A stretch of DNA of 64,000 nucleotides, taken from Acidobacteriota bacterium. Lineage in GTDB: Bacteria > Acidobacteriota > Terriglobia > Acidiferrales > UBA7541. Below are positions 20,332 to 30,467 of the stretch, one piece after another; position 1 is the first letter of the stretch; each line of letters starts with the position of its first letter. The notes under the pieces were generated by a model. That model was not told the origin of the DNA. It saw only the letters and a list, made by a program, of their open reading frames with translations, and did no database searches. The position numbers were made by a program, and so were the translations under genes. Location: NCBI GenBank assembly GCA_021788095.1, contig JAJYLB010000003.1, positions 62,001 through 126,000 on the forward strand, read 5' to 3'.

Positions 20332-21267
20332 CTACTTCTTGTGGGCCGGCTTCGCGGGCTTGGCGCTCGGGCCGTCGATGCCGAAATCCCAGACGTCAAG
20401 GTCGATGCCCTCGTGAGGATTGACTTCGGCGAGAACGTATTCCCCGGGCGCGAGGTCCTCGTTGGCGGAGAGGCGGTAGGTATCGGAGTAGACGCGCAGA
20501 ACGTCCAGCGGGATTTCGCTCGTTTGCGTGCTTTTCTGGCCGAAATAGATGTCGAGCAGCTCGATTTGGCGGCGATTCCCCTTCACCTTGGCGCGGAGCA
20601 GCCGGAGTTGGGGCTCCGTGTCCGTCGCCGAGCGATAGAAGAGGAGCGGCTCGGTGTCGGCGACGCGCGTGACGGCGTGCTTGCCTTCGAGGAAGACGGT
20701 ATATCGGGTGGTGAGGACCGGAACCGGCACGACGAGCGAGGCGAGGAAGCGGCCTTTGTTCAGCTTGCTCTTGGCGAGGTCCTGCGTGAGTTTGAGTATC
20801 TTGTGGCCGTCGAAAGCGAAGACGCCTTGGCCGGGCGGCAGAAGCACGTCAGGCGGCAAGCCGAGCCCGGGACCTATATCGTAATCTCCGGGATGCTTTT
20901 CGATATCGAGATTATGGGCGACGTCCAGCGCCTGCCGGGCTTGCGGATTCGGTTGCGCCTCCGCCTTCCGCGTCGCGGGCCAGTCCACCAGGCTCGCCGG
21001 TATCTCTTCCCATTCGCCCCGCTCGACGCTGTAGAAACGCACGCGATCGCCGATCACCTGGTACTCGCGGACGAGCTGGAACGTGCCGTCTTTGAGGATG
21101 AGCTGCTTTCCGCGAATCCCCTCTTGAGCCTCGATGCCGGACGCTGAGACGCTGGAACGGGACTGGGCGGGAGCGGCCGGAGGGGAAGCCGGCTTCGATT
21201 GCGCGAGGAGCGGCGCGGCGGCGAGAGCCATCGCCAGCATCGGCACGAAGTTTTTTGCCAAGCGCAT
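20332..21267 (-). CDS. Hypothetical secreted protein
   Basis: MRLAKNFVPMLAMALAAAPLLAQS signal peptide; ~310-aa ORF with consistent coding character. Confidence 0.75.
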   Translation of the reverse strand: MRLAKNFVPMLAMALAAAPLLAQSKPASPPAAPAQSRSSVSASGIEAQEGIRGKQLILKDGTFQLVREYQVIGDRVRFYSVERGEWEEIPASLVDWPATRKAEAQPNPQARQALDVAHNLDIEKHPGDYDIGPGLGLPPDVLLPPGQGVFAFDGHKILKLTQDLAKSKLNKGRFLASLVVPVPVLTTRYTVFLEGKHAVTRVADTEPLLFYRSATDTEPQLRLLRAKVKGNRRQIELLDIYFGQKSTQTSEIPLDVLRVYSDTYRLSANEDLAPGEYVLAEVNPHEGIDLDVWDFGIDGPSAKPAKPAHKK

Positions 21268-21452
21268 AGGCCGGATGCCTGCTCGCGGACTCACGATGAT
21301 CCTCAAAGGCAGGGCCGCCGATTCCCCATCCCCGCACCCTTCGCCTTCCAGCATATGACGGCGACGAGCCCGTGGCAATGGGCGGCAGATCGCGTAGCGG
21401 AAGCCCGCTGACGAAAGGTTCTTGGCCTGGTGGGTCGCGCGGCTACCGGCGG

Positions 21453-21941
21453 CTAATGCTCGCAGCGGGGCAAAAGCGCGGTGACGATATAAAGATCGGA
21501 CTTGGTGAACAGGCGCTGGGCGTGCGCTCCGGCGGTCTGCGCCGCCACGAGCGCTTGCGCTCCCGCGGCTTGGGCCGCTTCCATCGCCGTCGCACCAGCC
21601 ATTTGCGCGGCTTCGATGAAGAATCCGAGATGGCGATTGCGCGCGAGGGCGCGCAGATGCTCCAGACAGATTCCTGTAAGGGAGGAAACCTCTTCCTCTG
21701 TGAAGTACTCTTGGCTCGATCGTACGGTAACCACTTCTTCTTCTCCCCTTACTTTGATGCTCGCGCAAAACACGGGGCTGTACAAGTTACACTTCGGACA
21801 CACGAAAGTGGGGGTGCTCAAAGTTGCATATCCCACAAAGGTGGTAGCCCCATCCGACGCTTCTCGACTACTCGTGGTATCGCGACGGGTTTCGACTCCC
21901 ATGGCGCACGCTGCTCGTTCGCCAAGCCGGATCGGCTGCAA
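21453..21941 (-). CDS. Small hypothetical protein with EYFTEEEVSSLTGICLEHLRALAR helix-turn-helix-like segment and Ala-rich 11-aa repeats (true start may be downstream)
   Basis: SSQEYFTEEEVSSLTGICLEHLRALARNRHLGFF...LFTKSDLYIVTALLPRCEH. Confidence 0.6.
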   Translation of the reverse strand: MQPIRLGERAACAMGVETRRDTTSSREASDGATTFVGYATLSTPTFVCPKCNLYSPVFCASIKVRGEEEVVTVRSSQEYFTEEEVSSLTGICLEHLRALARNRHLGFFIEAAQMAGATAMEAAQAAGAQALVAAQTAGAHAQRLFTKSDLYIVTALLPRCEH

Positions 21942-22123
21942 CGGTACTAAGGGAAACTGCGGGGTCTGAAGCGCGCGGAGGCAGGCCCCGCCAGGAGAGG
22001 TGCCCGTCCTGGAACACGTTTGGGGGGGGGAGACCCTCAGATCATAGACGGAGTCCGCCTCGCCACCCGCGGCCGCCGAGCGCCTGCCGAGGGCTCTTCC
22101 GCGCCTTGGTGACGCCCCGTTGG

Positions 22124-23569
22124 CTACAGGCTGGCTCCGCCAGCGCGCTCGAAGGCGTGCGCAAGCTGCAAAACCCGCGACTCGCCAAAGTGAGGCCCGA
22201 AAATCTGAAGGCCTACCGGCAGGCCCAGCCCGGTGCGGCCGCAGGGCACGGAAATCCCGGGAACGCCAGCCAGCGAGCCGGTAACGGTGTAAATGTCCGC
22301 CAAATACATCGCCAGGGGATCGGCCGTACGCTCCCCAAGCCGGAACGCCGGCACGGGCGAGGTGGGGGTGACGAGGAGGTCGGCCTTCTCGAAAGCCTGC
22401 TGGAAATCGCGAGCGATGAGCGCCCGCGCTTTCTGCGCCTTCAAATAGTAAGCCTCGTAATAGCCGGTGGAGAGGGCGTAGGTGCCGAGCATGATGCGGC
22501 GCTTCACCTCGGGCCCAAAACCCGCGCCACGCGTTTTCCGATACATCCCCGCCAAGGTATCGGCGGGAATGCGCAGGCCGTAGCGGACGCCGTCGTAGCG
22601 GGCAAGATTCGAACTGGCTTCGGCCGTGGCGATCAGATAGTAGGTAGCGATGGCGTAGTCGGTATGGGGCATCTCGAGCGCGACCCGGCGGCAGCCCAAC
22701 CCTTCGAGCAGCGCGATTCCTGCTTCGACCTTCTTCCGCACTTCAGCGTCCATTCCCTCGCCGAAATATTCGTTGGGAACACCGATTCTCAGGCCGGAAA
22801 TCGGCTGGGAGAGTTCCTTCGTGTAGTGGGGCACGGGGACGGGGGCGGAAGTGGCGTCGCGCGGATCCTGGCCGGCGATCGCGCCGAGCAGGGCCGCGAC
22901 GTCGCCTACCGTCGTCGCCATGGGTCCGACGCGGTCGAGTGAAGAGGCGAAAGCGATGAGGCCGTAGCGCGAAACGCGGCCGTAAGTGGGCATCAGCGCG
23001 GGAATCCCGCAAAACGCGCCCGGCTGCCGCACCGAACCGCCCGTGTCGGTGCCCAGCGCCGCCACGGCCAAGCCCGCAGCCACCGCGGCTGCCGACCCGC
23101 CGCTCGATCCTCCCGGAACGCGATCGGGAGCCGCGGGATTGCGCACCGGTCCGTAAGCCGAGTTCTCGTTTGAACTGCCCATCGCAAATTCGTCGCAGTT
23201 CGTCTTGCCCAGCACGATAGCCCCCGCCTGCTCGAGCCGCTCGACCGCGGTGGCGTCGTAGGGTGGTCGGTAGTTTTCGAGGATGCGCGAGCCGCAGGTG
23301 GTGGGGACGCCACGCGTCGCGAGGACGTCCTTCACGGCCAGCGGGAGACCCGCCAGCGGAGGCAATTCCTCTCCGCGCGCCACCAGCCGGTCGATTCGGT
23401 CGGCCTGGGCGAAGGCGCGGTCGGGCGAGAGGGCTAGGAAGGCGTTCCAGTGCGGGTTTTCGCGCTCGATCCGGGCGTAGTACTTGCCGGTGAGTTCGCG
23501 CGCGGATATTTTCTTGGCCGCGAGATCGGCGCGCACACCCGCGGCGGTGGGTTTCGCTTCGCCCGTCAC
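22124..23569 (-). CDS. gatA: Aspartyl/glutamyl-tRNA amidotransferase subunit A
   Basis: [26 protein letters not shown]...[36 protein letters not shown]. Confidence 0.96.
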   Translation of the reverse strand: MTGEAKPTAAGVRADLAAKKISARELTGKYYARIERENPHWNAFLALSPDRAFAQADRIDRLVARGEELPPLAGLPLAVKDVLATRGVPTTCGSRILENYRPPYDATAVERLEQAGAIVLGKTNCDEFAMGSSNENSAYGPVRNPAAPDRVPGGSSGGSAAAVAAGLAVAALGTDTGGSVRQPGAFCGIPALMPTYGRVSRYGLIAFASSLDRVGPMATTVGDVAALLGAIAGQDPRDATSAPVPVPHYTKELSQPISGLRIGVPNEYFGEGMDAEVRKKVEAGIALLEGLGCRRVALEMPHTDYAIATYYLIATAEASSNLARYDGVRYGLRIPADTLAGMYRKTRGAGFGPEVKRRIMLGTYALSTGYYEAYYLKAQKARALIARDFQQAFEKADLLVTPTSPVPAFRLGERTADPLAMYLADIYTVTGSLAGVPGISVPCGRTGLGLPVGLQIFGPHFGESRVLQLAHAFERAGGASL

Positions 23570-23874
23570 GGCTCGCGCTCGATAACTTTCGGCACCCGAA
23601 AATAGGGTGCGCGGGCATCGGGCGCGGCCGCCAGGGCCTCGGCGGCGACCTCACAGGCTCGGGTTCGGTCGTCGCGCCAGCGAGTCGCGGGATCGGCGCC
23701 CGCGACCGCGATCTGCGCCAGCGGATCGACTTGGCGGGTATCCAGTTCGTTCAGCTTTTCGACGTAGGTGAGGATCTGGTCGAGCTGGTTCCGATAGGTT
23801 TCCACCTCGGCTTCCTGAAGCTCCAGGTGTGCCAGATCGGCCACATACAGCACGGTTTCTTTCGTGATTTTCAT
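23566..23874 (-). CDS. gatC: Aspartyl/glutamyl-tRNA amidotransferase subunit C
   Basis: [46 protein letters not shown]; overlaps gatA start. Confidence 0.95.
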   Translation of the reverse strand: MKITKETVLYVADLAHLELQEAEVETYRNQLDQILTYVEKLNELDTRQVDPLAQIAVAGADPATRWRDDRTRACEVAAEALAAAPDARAPYFRVPKVIEREP

Positions 23875-24068
23875 CGTGGCCCCTTCAGTGTAGCAGAAGA
23901 GGCGAGGCGCGCTGCGAGCTGCCAACTGTCCCGTCCCCTACCGGGAATGGCTGCCGTGAACGGCGAGCCGGTTCGGGTGTCAATACACCCCGGCTCGCCG
24001 CAGGTTCGGGCTTTTCTCCCGCTTGCGTTCAGGACCAGATGGCTGCCCCGCAGGGGGCTTAGGGTGAG

Positions 24069-24314
24069 TTATGCGGTGGCGGAAGCGAACTGTTTTTGCC
24101 AGGTTGCCAGCAAATAGACTTTCCCGGTAGCGGGAGAAGCGTAGATGTAGTAGACGTCCACCTCGTCGTGGACTTCGTAGAAATCCCTTCGTTGCGGGTC
24201 CTCGTGCACGTTGGCCGCGTCGACCAGGAGGGCGCGCAATCTTTCCACCGCCGTGCAGTCGTACCTCTCGGAATGCTCGATGCGCGGATTTCGATCCCAC
24301 TTTGCTTGTGCCAT
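24069..24314 (-). CDS. Hypothetical protein (~81 aa)
   Basis: MAQAKWDRNPRIEHSERYDCTAVERLRALLVDAANVHEDPQRRDFYEVHDEVDVYYIYASPATGKVYLLATW. Confidence 0.6.
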   Translation of the reverse strand: MAQAKWDRNPRIEHSERYDCTAVERLRALLVDAANVHEDPQRRDFYEVHDEVDVYYIYASPATGKVYLLATWQKQFASATA

Positions 24315-24590
24315 AAGGCTTACCCCCACTCGGTACTTCCGCCCTGTTTTGATATACGAGACCGACCTTCGGAAGGTTTCCTGAGGTAAAGGCGCTCCCC
24401 GGCGCACCCACAGGTGTCTCATCAGCATTGGACATCCCGAGGCAGGCAAAAGTTGCACCTGGGATGAGACTTTTTGGATGGCGGTTTTATCGCATTTCCG
24501 CCCGCGAGCGGTGCGGTCGCGAAGAACTCTGGCGGGAGCGAATAGGAAGCGGCCTGCACGGCCTCCTTGCAAAGCCATCGGTATTTTCCC

Positions 24591-24713
24591 TAGGAGCTGT
24601 TGCAAAAACCTCGCTTGGGCGGTCCTCAGGGGCTGAAGCCCTTTTTTTTCGGCTGCTTCTTGTCGGAGCTGAAGCTCCGACCCCCGAAAACGAGGGCCTT
24701 GCAACAGCTCCTA
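24591..24713. repeat. 123-bp MITE/REP-like element with imperfect terminal inverted repeats and internal hairpins
   Basis: TAGGAGCTGTTGCAAaaaCCTCG ... CGAGGgccTTGCAACAGCTCCTA; internal GGGCT-GA-AGCCC and GTCGGAGCT-GA-AGCTCCGAC. Confidence 0.75.
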
Positions 24714-24810
24714 CAAACACGTGCCCGGGCAGGATTCTCGCGGAGCGACCCAGGATGGGGCATCCGAACCGCGCCGCGCGAGCCGGGCCTTGGAGCGGTG
24801 GCCGGCAGAA

Positions 24811-24830
24811 ATATCGCGTTGTGATATAAT
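24811..24830 (+). promoter_or_regulatory. Candidate MarR operator ATATCGC-gtt-GTGATAT overlapping a TATAAT -10 box
   Basis: 7-bp arms with one mismatch; TATAAT at 24825-24830, ATG at 24845. Confidence 0.5.
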
Positions 24831-24844
24831 CTGAGGGGAGAACC

Positions 24845-25303
24845 ATGGAGCCTGATTCCTCCAGCCGGCGCGCTTCGGAAACGATTCGGTTGCTGGCGCG
24901 GTTTCGCTACCAGTTGCGCCAATTCCTGCGCTTCAGCGAGACGGCGGCGCGGCGTGCGGGCCTGACGCCGCAGCAGCACCAACTGCTTCTGGGAGTCGCC
25001 GGGCACACCGGACGCGGCTGGGCTTCCGTCTCCGAACTCGCCGAATTCCTCCAGGAACGCCACAACGCGGTGGTCGGGTTGGTCGAGCGGGCGCGGCGTG
25101 CGGGCCTGGTCCGGAAGGGACTGGACGCTGGCGATCGCCGTATGGTGCGCGTCCAGCTCACGGCCAAAGGCCGGAACGTTCTGCACCGGCTTTCGGCACA
25201 GCACCGGCAGGAACTCGAGCGGTTCCAGGTGCTCGCCGGATTCGCCTTGCCCTCCAAGGCTCGGACGGAGGTAAGCGGTGTGCGCGCCTCGAGATCGGAG
25301 TGA
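24845..25303 (+). CDS. MarR-family transcriptional regulator
   Basis: RRAGLTPQQHQLLLGVAGH...VSELAEFLQERHNAVVGLVERARRAGLVRKGLDAGDRRMVRVQLTAKGRNVL. Confidence 0.9.
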   Translation: MEPDSSSRRASETIRLLARFRYQLRQFLRFSETAARRAGLTPQQHQLLLGVAGHTGRGWASVSELAEFLQERHNAVVGLVERARRAGLVRKGLDAGDRRMVRVQLTAKGRNVLHRLSAQHRQELERFQVLAGFALPSKARTEVSGVRASRSE

Positions 25304-25313
25304 GGCAGGCGCC

Positions 25314-27221
25314 ATGCCCTTCCCAGGGACACCCGCGGACTTGCTCCAACCCCAGGACCTGCTTGAAGCCGGTCGCCGCACCCAGGGATACCGCCTGGGT
25401 TTCGTCTCCCTGCTCGCCGCCCTGGTGGGTGTCCTGGCCGGCTTCGTTGCCTACCTCCTGTATCACCTCATCGCGTTCTTCACCAATCTGGCCTTCTACG
25501 GCCGGCTCTCGTTCGTGTTCCTCAGTCCGAGCATAGGGCGGGTCCACCAGATGGGCCCTTGGGTGATTGGCATTCCCGTGGGGGGCGCCATCCTCATCGG
25601 CTTCATGGTGAAGTACGGTTCGAAGAAGATCGAGGGTCATGGGATTCCCGAAGCGATGGAGGCGGTTGTCGTTTCCGAAAGCCGTATCGAGCCCAAGGTC
25701 GCCATCCTGAAGCCGCTCTCTGCCGCCATCGCCATCGGTACGGGCGGTCCTTTCGGAGCCGAGGGGCCGATCATTCAGACGGGCGGCGCGCTCGGGTCAA
25801 TCCTCGGGCAACTGGTCTCGATGACGGCGGCAGAACGGCGCGTGCTGCTGGCTTGCGGTGCCGGCGCCGGAATGGCGGCGACGTTCAGCACGCCGATCGC
25901 CGGCGTGATTCTCGCGATCGAACTGCTGCTGTTGGAATTCCGTTCGCGCTCGTTCGTTCCGCTGGTCATCTCCTGCGTCATGGCGACCGGCATCCGATTC
26001 TGGCTGATGGGCCAACAGCCGCTGTTCACCTTCACGCACGCCGCCGATTTTCGCGTCCCCGCCGGTCTGCCCTGGTATCTGCTGCTCGGCCTGCTGTGCG
26101 GCGTCGCCGCCGTCGCCTTCACCCGATTCCTCTACTGGGTCGAAGACCTTTTCGATCGCATCCGGGTGGACGAACTCTGGCATCCGGCGATCGGCGCGCT
26201 GGGTCTGGGGATCATCGGGTTTTTCGTGCCGCTGGTTTTCGGCGTCGGCTATGACACGATCGGAGCGATCCTCAACAATCACTTCACCTGGAAGCTGCTG
26301 CTCGTGTTGATGGTGGCCAAGGCGCTTGCCCTGGTCATTTCCCTCAGCTCGGGAACGTCGGGAGGCCTGCTGGCGCCGATGTTTCTATCGAGCGCGGCGA
26401 TGGGCGGGGCCTTCGCGATGGGAATCAATCATCTGGTCCCGAGCGCGCATCTCGATCCCGGCGCCTTTGCGCTGGTAGCGATGGGAGCGGTTTTCGGGGC
26501 GGCGGCCCGTTCGACTTTTGCCTTCATCGTTTTCGCCTTCGAGATCACCCGCGACTACAACTCGATTCTTCCGCTGATGCTGGTGGCCGTCATTGCCGAT
26601 GCCGTCGCCATCCGCTACCTGCCACATTCGATCATGACGCTCAAACTCGCGCGCCGGGGTGTCGAGCCGGAACTCGACTACCAAGCCGACGTGCTGAAGC
26701 GCGTGCGGGTGAGCGAGGTCATGGGAACCGGGATTGTCAGCGTGCGTCCGGAAATGACCGCCGGAGAACTCGCCGCCCGCTTCGCGAGCGATCCGGTCTA
26801 TGCCGCGCACCACGCCCTGCCCATTGTCAACGCCGAAGGCAATCTCGTTGGCCTGGTCACCCAGAGCGACCTGCTTCGTGCCTTGCGCGCCGATCCGAGC
26901 GGCCGGACTACCGTGGGCGAGGTGGCCGGCGGCAAGCCCGTCATCGCGTATGCCGACGAGCGGGTATTCGACGCTCTGTTTCGCATGCTCCAGCACAACA
27001 TCGGCCGCTTACCCGTGGTCACCCGCTCCGAGCCGGAGAAGGTCGTGGGGATGATCGGCAGGCAAAGCGTCTTGAGCGCATGGACGAAACAGATGCGGGA
27101 AGAATACCAGCGGCAGCACGGCTGGCTCAATCACCTGCTCAAGAAGGACCCTGCGAAACGGCCTGCCGAACAGGCCGGCAGAGAGGCCGCCGGGAATTCG
27201 CATCCGCCGGACGTGCTATGA
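25314..27221 (+). CDS. ClC-family chloride channel/antiporter with C-terminal CBS domain pair
   Basis: GHGIPEAMEAV...GTGGPFGAEGPIIQTGGALGS...CGAGAGMAATFSTPIAGVILAIELLLLEF...LSSGTSGGLLAPMF; C-terminal VSEVMGTGIVSVRPEMTAGEL and LPIVNAEGNLVGLVTQSDLL. Confidence 0.95.
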   Translation: MPFPGTPADLLQPQDLLEAGRRTQGYRLGFVSLLAALVGVLAGFVAYLLYHLIAFFTNLAFYGRLSFVFLSPSIGRVHQMGPWVIGIPVGGAILIGFMVKYGSKKIEGHGIPEAMEAVVVSESRIEPKVAILKPLSAAIAIGTGGPFGAEGPIIQTGGALGSILGQLVSMTAAERRVLLACGAGAGMAATFSTPIAGVILAIELLLLEFRSRSFVPLVISCVMATGIRFWLMGQQPLFTFTHAADFRVPAGLPWYLLLGLLCGVAAVAFTRFLYWVEDLFDRIRVDELWHPAIGALGLGIIGFFVPLVFGVGYDTIGAILNNHFTWKLLLVLMVAKALALVISLSSGTSGGLLAPMFLSSAAMGGAFAMGINHLVPSAHLDPGAFALVAMGAVFGAAARSTFAFIVFAFEITRDYNSILPLMLVAVIADAVAIRYLPHSIMTLKLARRGVEPELDYQADVLKRVRVSEVMGTGIVSVRPEMTAGELAARFASDPVYAAHHALPIVNAEGNLVGLVTQSDLLRALRADPSGRTTVGEVAGGKPVIAYADERVFDALFRMLQHNIGRLPVVTRSEPEKVVGMIGRQSVLSAWTKQMREEYQRQHGWLNHLLKKDPAKRPAEQAGREAAGNSHPPDVL

Positions 27222-27372
27222 TGAGCGCGCGATGATTCTAGGAGACCCCGATCCGTCAAGGACTCGCTGCGGAGGGAATACCGCTTCGATGATCGGCGGG
27301 CCGAACCGAATCGCTTCGCAGCCCAGATTGCCGAAAGCGGGCCCCGGAGGGAGAGGAGCGTAGAGAAGAGAG

Positions 27373-28101
27373 ATGTCCCGTCTGGCCGTCCTCATTGATG
27401 CCGAAAACGCCCAACTCGCGATCCTGGACGGTTTGTTAGCCGAAATTGCCAAGATCGGAACCGCCAGCGTGAAGCGAGTCTATGGCGATTTCACGAGCCC
27501 TGCCCTCGCTCCCTGGCGCGAGCAACTGCTCGCTCATTCGATCCAGCCGATTCAGCAGTTCCGAAATACGGCGCACAAGAACGCGAGCGACAGCGCCCTG
27601 ATCATCGACGCGATGGACCTGCTGCATTCCAAGCGATTTGACGGATTCTGCATCGTCTCGAGCGACAGCGACTTTACCCGGCTCGCGAGCCGGATCCGGG
27701 AGGAAGGCCTGCTCGCTTACGGCTATGGCGAGCGGAAGACGCCCACTTCGTTCGTAGCCGCATGCGATAAATTCACCTATACGGAGGTGTTGCGAGCGCC
27801 GGCAAAAGGGCGATCGGCGCCCCCGGCGGTCCGCAAAGAGGCGCTCGTGGAGAACAGCGAGCTGATGCGCCATCTCGTCGATGCGGCGGAATCCTGCGCC
27901 AACGAAAGCGGCTGGGCTCCGCTCGGAAACGTTGGCTCGGTGGTTGCGAATCATCTGCCCGAGTTCGATCCTCGCCACTATGGCTTCAAAAAGCTTTCGG
28001 CCCTCGTCGAGGCCACCGGATTATTCGAGTTGCAAAAGCGCGGGAGCGGTGATTCTCTCTCCCTCTACGTCAAACTGAAGCCCGCACCGGCCTCCCGGTA
28101 G
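27373..28101 (+). CDS. NYN (LabA/DUF88-like) domain protein with C-terminal OST-HTH/LOTUS-like domain
   Basis: MSRLAVLIDAENAQLAILDGLLAEIAKIGTASVKRVYGDF...KNASDSALIIDAMDLLHSKRFDGFCIVSSDSDFTRLASRIREEGLLAYGYG; C-term WAPLGNVGSVVANHLPEFDPRHYGFKKLSALVEATGLFEL. Confidence 0.88.
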   Translation: MSRLAVLIDAENAQLAILDGLLAEIAKIGTASVKRVYGDFTSPALAPWREQLLAHSIQPIQQFRNTAHKNASDSALIIDAMDLLHSKRFDGFCIVSSDSDFTRLASRIREEGLLAYGYGERKTPTSFVAACDKFTYTEVLRAPAKGRSAPPAVRKEALVENSELMRHLVDAAESCANESGWAPLGNVGSVVANHLPEFDPRHYGFKKLSALVEATGLFELQKRGSGDSLSLYVKLKPAPASR

Positions 28102-28181
28102 GCTCCGATCCAAGCCCGAAGTAGGCTCAAAAGCCCCCCTGCGCCCGCTCGGTATACCGCGACAACGAGGAGCCGCCCTGC

Positions 28182-28205
28182 AGCACAGCCATTTCTGGCT
28201 GTGCT
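28182..28205. terminator. Hairpin AGCACAGCCA-TTTC-TGGCTGTGCT
   Basis: Perfect 10-bp stem, 4-nt loop downstream of the NYN gene; no T-tract, so terminator role uncertain. Confidence 0.35.
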
Positions 28206-28343
28206 CTTGGCCGGAAGAGCCACCTCGGCACACCGGTCTGACCGCGAAAGGGAGCATCCCAGGAGTCGGGCGGGGGACGCGATTCCACGGAAGCTTGGGG
28301 TGGACGCGCACGAATCACGGGTCACCGGCCACGGGTCCGGCGC

Positions 28344-29918
28344 TTACGACCAGTAGCTGCGGTCGAGGGAGCGGTACTGGACGGCTTCCATGAGGTGTTT
28401 CGGCTCGATCCCGGCGGAATCGTTGAGATCGGCGATGGTGCGGGCGACTTTGAGGACGCGATCGTGCGCGCGAGCCGAGAGGCCCAGCTTGGCCATCGCG
28501 CCTTCGAGCAGCTTCTCGCCTTCGGCGGAAATCTGACAGTACTTGCGGATGTGTTTGGGCGGCATCTGCGCGTTGGCGAAGACCTGCTTCTCCCCGGCGA
28601 ACCGCTCGAGCTGCTTTTCGCGCGCGCAAACTACGCGCCCGCGCACCGCCGCCGAGCCTTCGCCCAGCGCCTTCTCGCGCAGCTCGCGGTAGCGCACGGC
28701 AGGCACTTCGATGTGGATGTCGATCCGATCGAGCAGCGGGCCGGAAATTTTCGAGACGTAGCGCTGGATCTGGGCGGGGGTGCAGCGGCAGTCGCGCGTC
28801 GCGTCGCCGAAGAAGCCGCACGGGCAGGGATTCATCGCGCCGGCGAGCATGAAGCGCGCCGGAAACGTGATGGAAAGCGCCGCTCGGGCGATGGTCACCG
28901 AGCCCTCCTCGATGGGCTGGCGAAGCACTTCGAGCACGTTCCGCTGGAATTCCGGCAGCTCGTCGAGGAACAGCACCCCGTGATGCGCCACCGATACTTC
29001 GCCCGGGTGCGGCACCGTGCCGCCGCCGATGAGTCCGGCGTCGCTGATGGTGTGGTGCGGCGAGCGGAACGGCCGAACACCCACCAGACCGCGGGAATCT
29101 TCGAGCAGGCCGGCGACGCTGTGTATGCGAGTCGTTTCGAGCGCTTCTTCGAGCGATAGGGGCGGAAGAATGGTGGGGATGCGCTTGGCGAGCATCGTCT
29201 TCCCGGCGCCCGGCGGCCCGATGAACAGGATGTTGTGTCCGCCGGCGCAAGCGACTTCCAAGGCGCGCTTGGCGGCCAATTGCCCGCGCACGTCGGCGAG
29301 ATCGACGGGGTACTGGCTGGCTTCGGCCAGCATCTTCCGCGCGTCCACGCGCACCGGCGCAAACGATTCCGGCGAATTGACCAGATCGGCGGCCTGGGGC
29401 AAGTTGCGCACGCCGTAGACGTCGATCCCGTCCACCACCGCCGCTTCCTGCGCGTTGGCTTCGGGCACGACGAGACTCTTCACGCCATGCTCGCGCGCTT
29501 CGAGCGCCGCCGAAAGCGCCCCGCGGATCGACCGGACGCTTCCGTCGAGGGATAACTCGCCCAGAAAAACGTGGCCGGTAAGCGGCTTGCCGAAAAACGA
29601 TCCCTGGCACCCCAGCAGCCCCATCGCCATCGGCAGATCGAATCCCGATCCTTCCTTGCGCACGTCGGCGGGAGCGAGATTGATGGTGACGCCCTGGGGC
29701 GCGGGGAAATCGAATCCGCAGTTCTTGAGCGCGGCTTTGATCCGCTCGCGGCTCTCCTTCACCGCCAGGTCGGGCAAGCCGACGACGTTGAATTCGCCCA
29801 TCTTGCCCGAACCGACGTCGACTTCCACTTCGACGAGGTACGCCTCGATGCCGAATACCGCCGCGCTTTGGGCCTTGAAGAGCAAGGGAAAGAGATAGCG
29901 CGTAAATCCGGCGAACAC
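28344..29918 (-). CDS. comM: YifB/ComM family Mg-chelatase-like AAA ATPase (start uncertain; ~29882 possible)
   Basis: [49 protein letters not shown]...[48 protein letters not shown]. Confidence 0.94.
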   Translation of the reverse strand: MFAGFTRYLFPLLFKAQSAAVFGIEAYLVEVEVDVGSGKMGEFNVVGLPDLAVKESRERIKAALKNCGFDFPAPQGVTINLAPADVRKEGSGFDLPMAMGLLGCQGSFFGKPLTGHVFLGELSLDGSVRSIRGALSAALEAREHGVKSLVVPEANAQEAAVVDGIDVYGVRNLPQAADLVNSPESFAPVRVDARKMLAEASQYPVDLADVRGQLAAKRALEVACAGGHNILFIGPPGAGKTMLAKRIPTILPPLSLEEALETTRIHSVAGLLEDSRGLVGVRPFRSPHHTISDAGLIGGGTVPHPGEVSVAHHGVLFLDELPEFQRNVLEVLRQPIEEGSVTIARAALSITFPARFMLAGAMNPCPCGFFGDATRDCRCTPAQIQRYVSKISGPLLDRIDIHIEVPAVRYRELREKALGEGSAAVRGRVVCAREKQLERFAGEKQVFANAQMPPKHIRKYCQISAEGEKLLEGAMAKLGLSARAHDRVLKVARTIADLNDSAGIEPKHLMEAVQYRSLDRSYWS

Positions 29919-30001
29919 AAGAGAAAAGAAAGATGCGCGGGTTGTCGGGAACAGGCGGGTGATGCTTCTTGCGGGGCTAAAAACCGAGGGAGAAAAGACG
30001 C

Positions 30002-30337
30002 TCAGACGGAAAGGCCAAGGCGCTTCTCGATGATCTGAACCCTGTGCTCTAAAGTCTCTACCCGCTCCTGAAGCTGGCGGTAGGAAAGCTGGATCAGCGA
30101 GCGCGTCTCGAGGAATTCATACTCCATTCTTGCCTCCAGCTTCTCGATCTTCTGGTCGAGGGCTTGGTGGCCTTCGACGACCAAATCGAGCCTGCGGAGC
30201 ACATCTTCGTAGAGCACGCCGCTGTGGCGCTTCGCTTCTTCGATCTTTTCGCCAAACTCTTTCCGGAGCCGGCCTTCGGCGCCGCTGACGACGGCGGTGA
30301 CGATTCGCTCGACTTGAGTCAATGACTCAGCGTCCAT
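30002..30337 (-). CDS. Hypothetical coiled-coil protein
   Basis: 111 aa, heptad-rich [50 protein letters not shown]. Confidence 0.65.
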   Translation of the reverse strand: MDAESLTQVERIVTAVVSGAEGRLRKEFGEKIEEAKRHSGVLYEDVLRRLDLVVEGHQALDQKIEKLEARMEYEFLETRSLIQLSYRQLQERVETLEHRVQIIEKRLGLSV

Positions 30338-30467
30338 TAATTGCTCCTTCTCGTAGGGGTCAGTGTACGGATGCGGGAGCGGGAAATCAATCCCGCATCG
30401 CGGGGCGCTCTTCGTCCCGCGAAGCGGACACGCAGGATGGCCCGGGAATCGCCCCGGGCGGCCTCCC

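Noticed and set aside
24600-24824. ORF MQKPRLGGPQGLKPFFFGCFL...
   Set aside because: Translates the MITE-like palindromic element; not a plausible gene.
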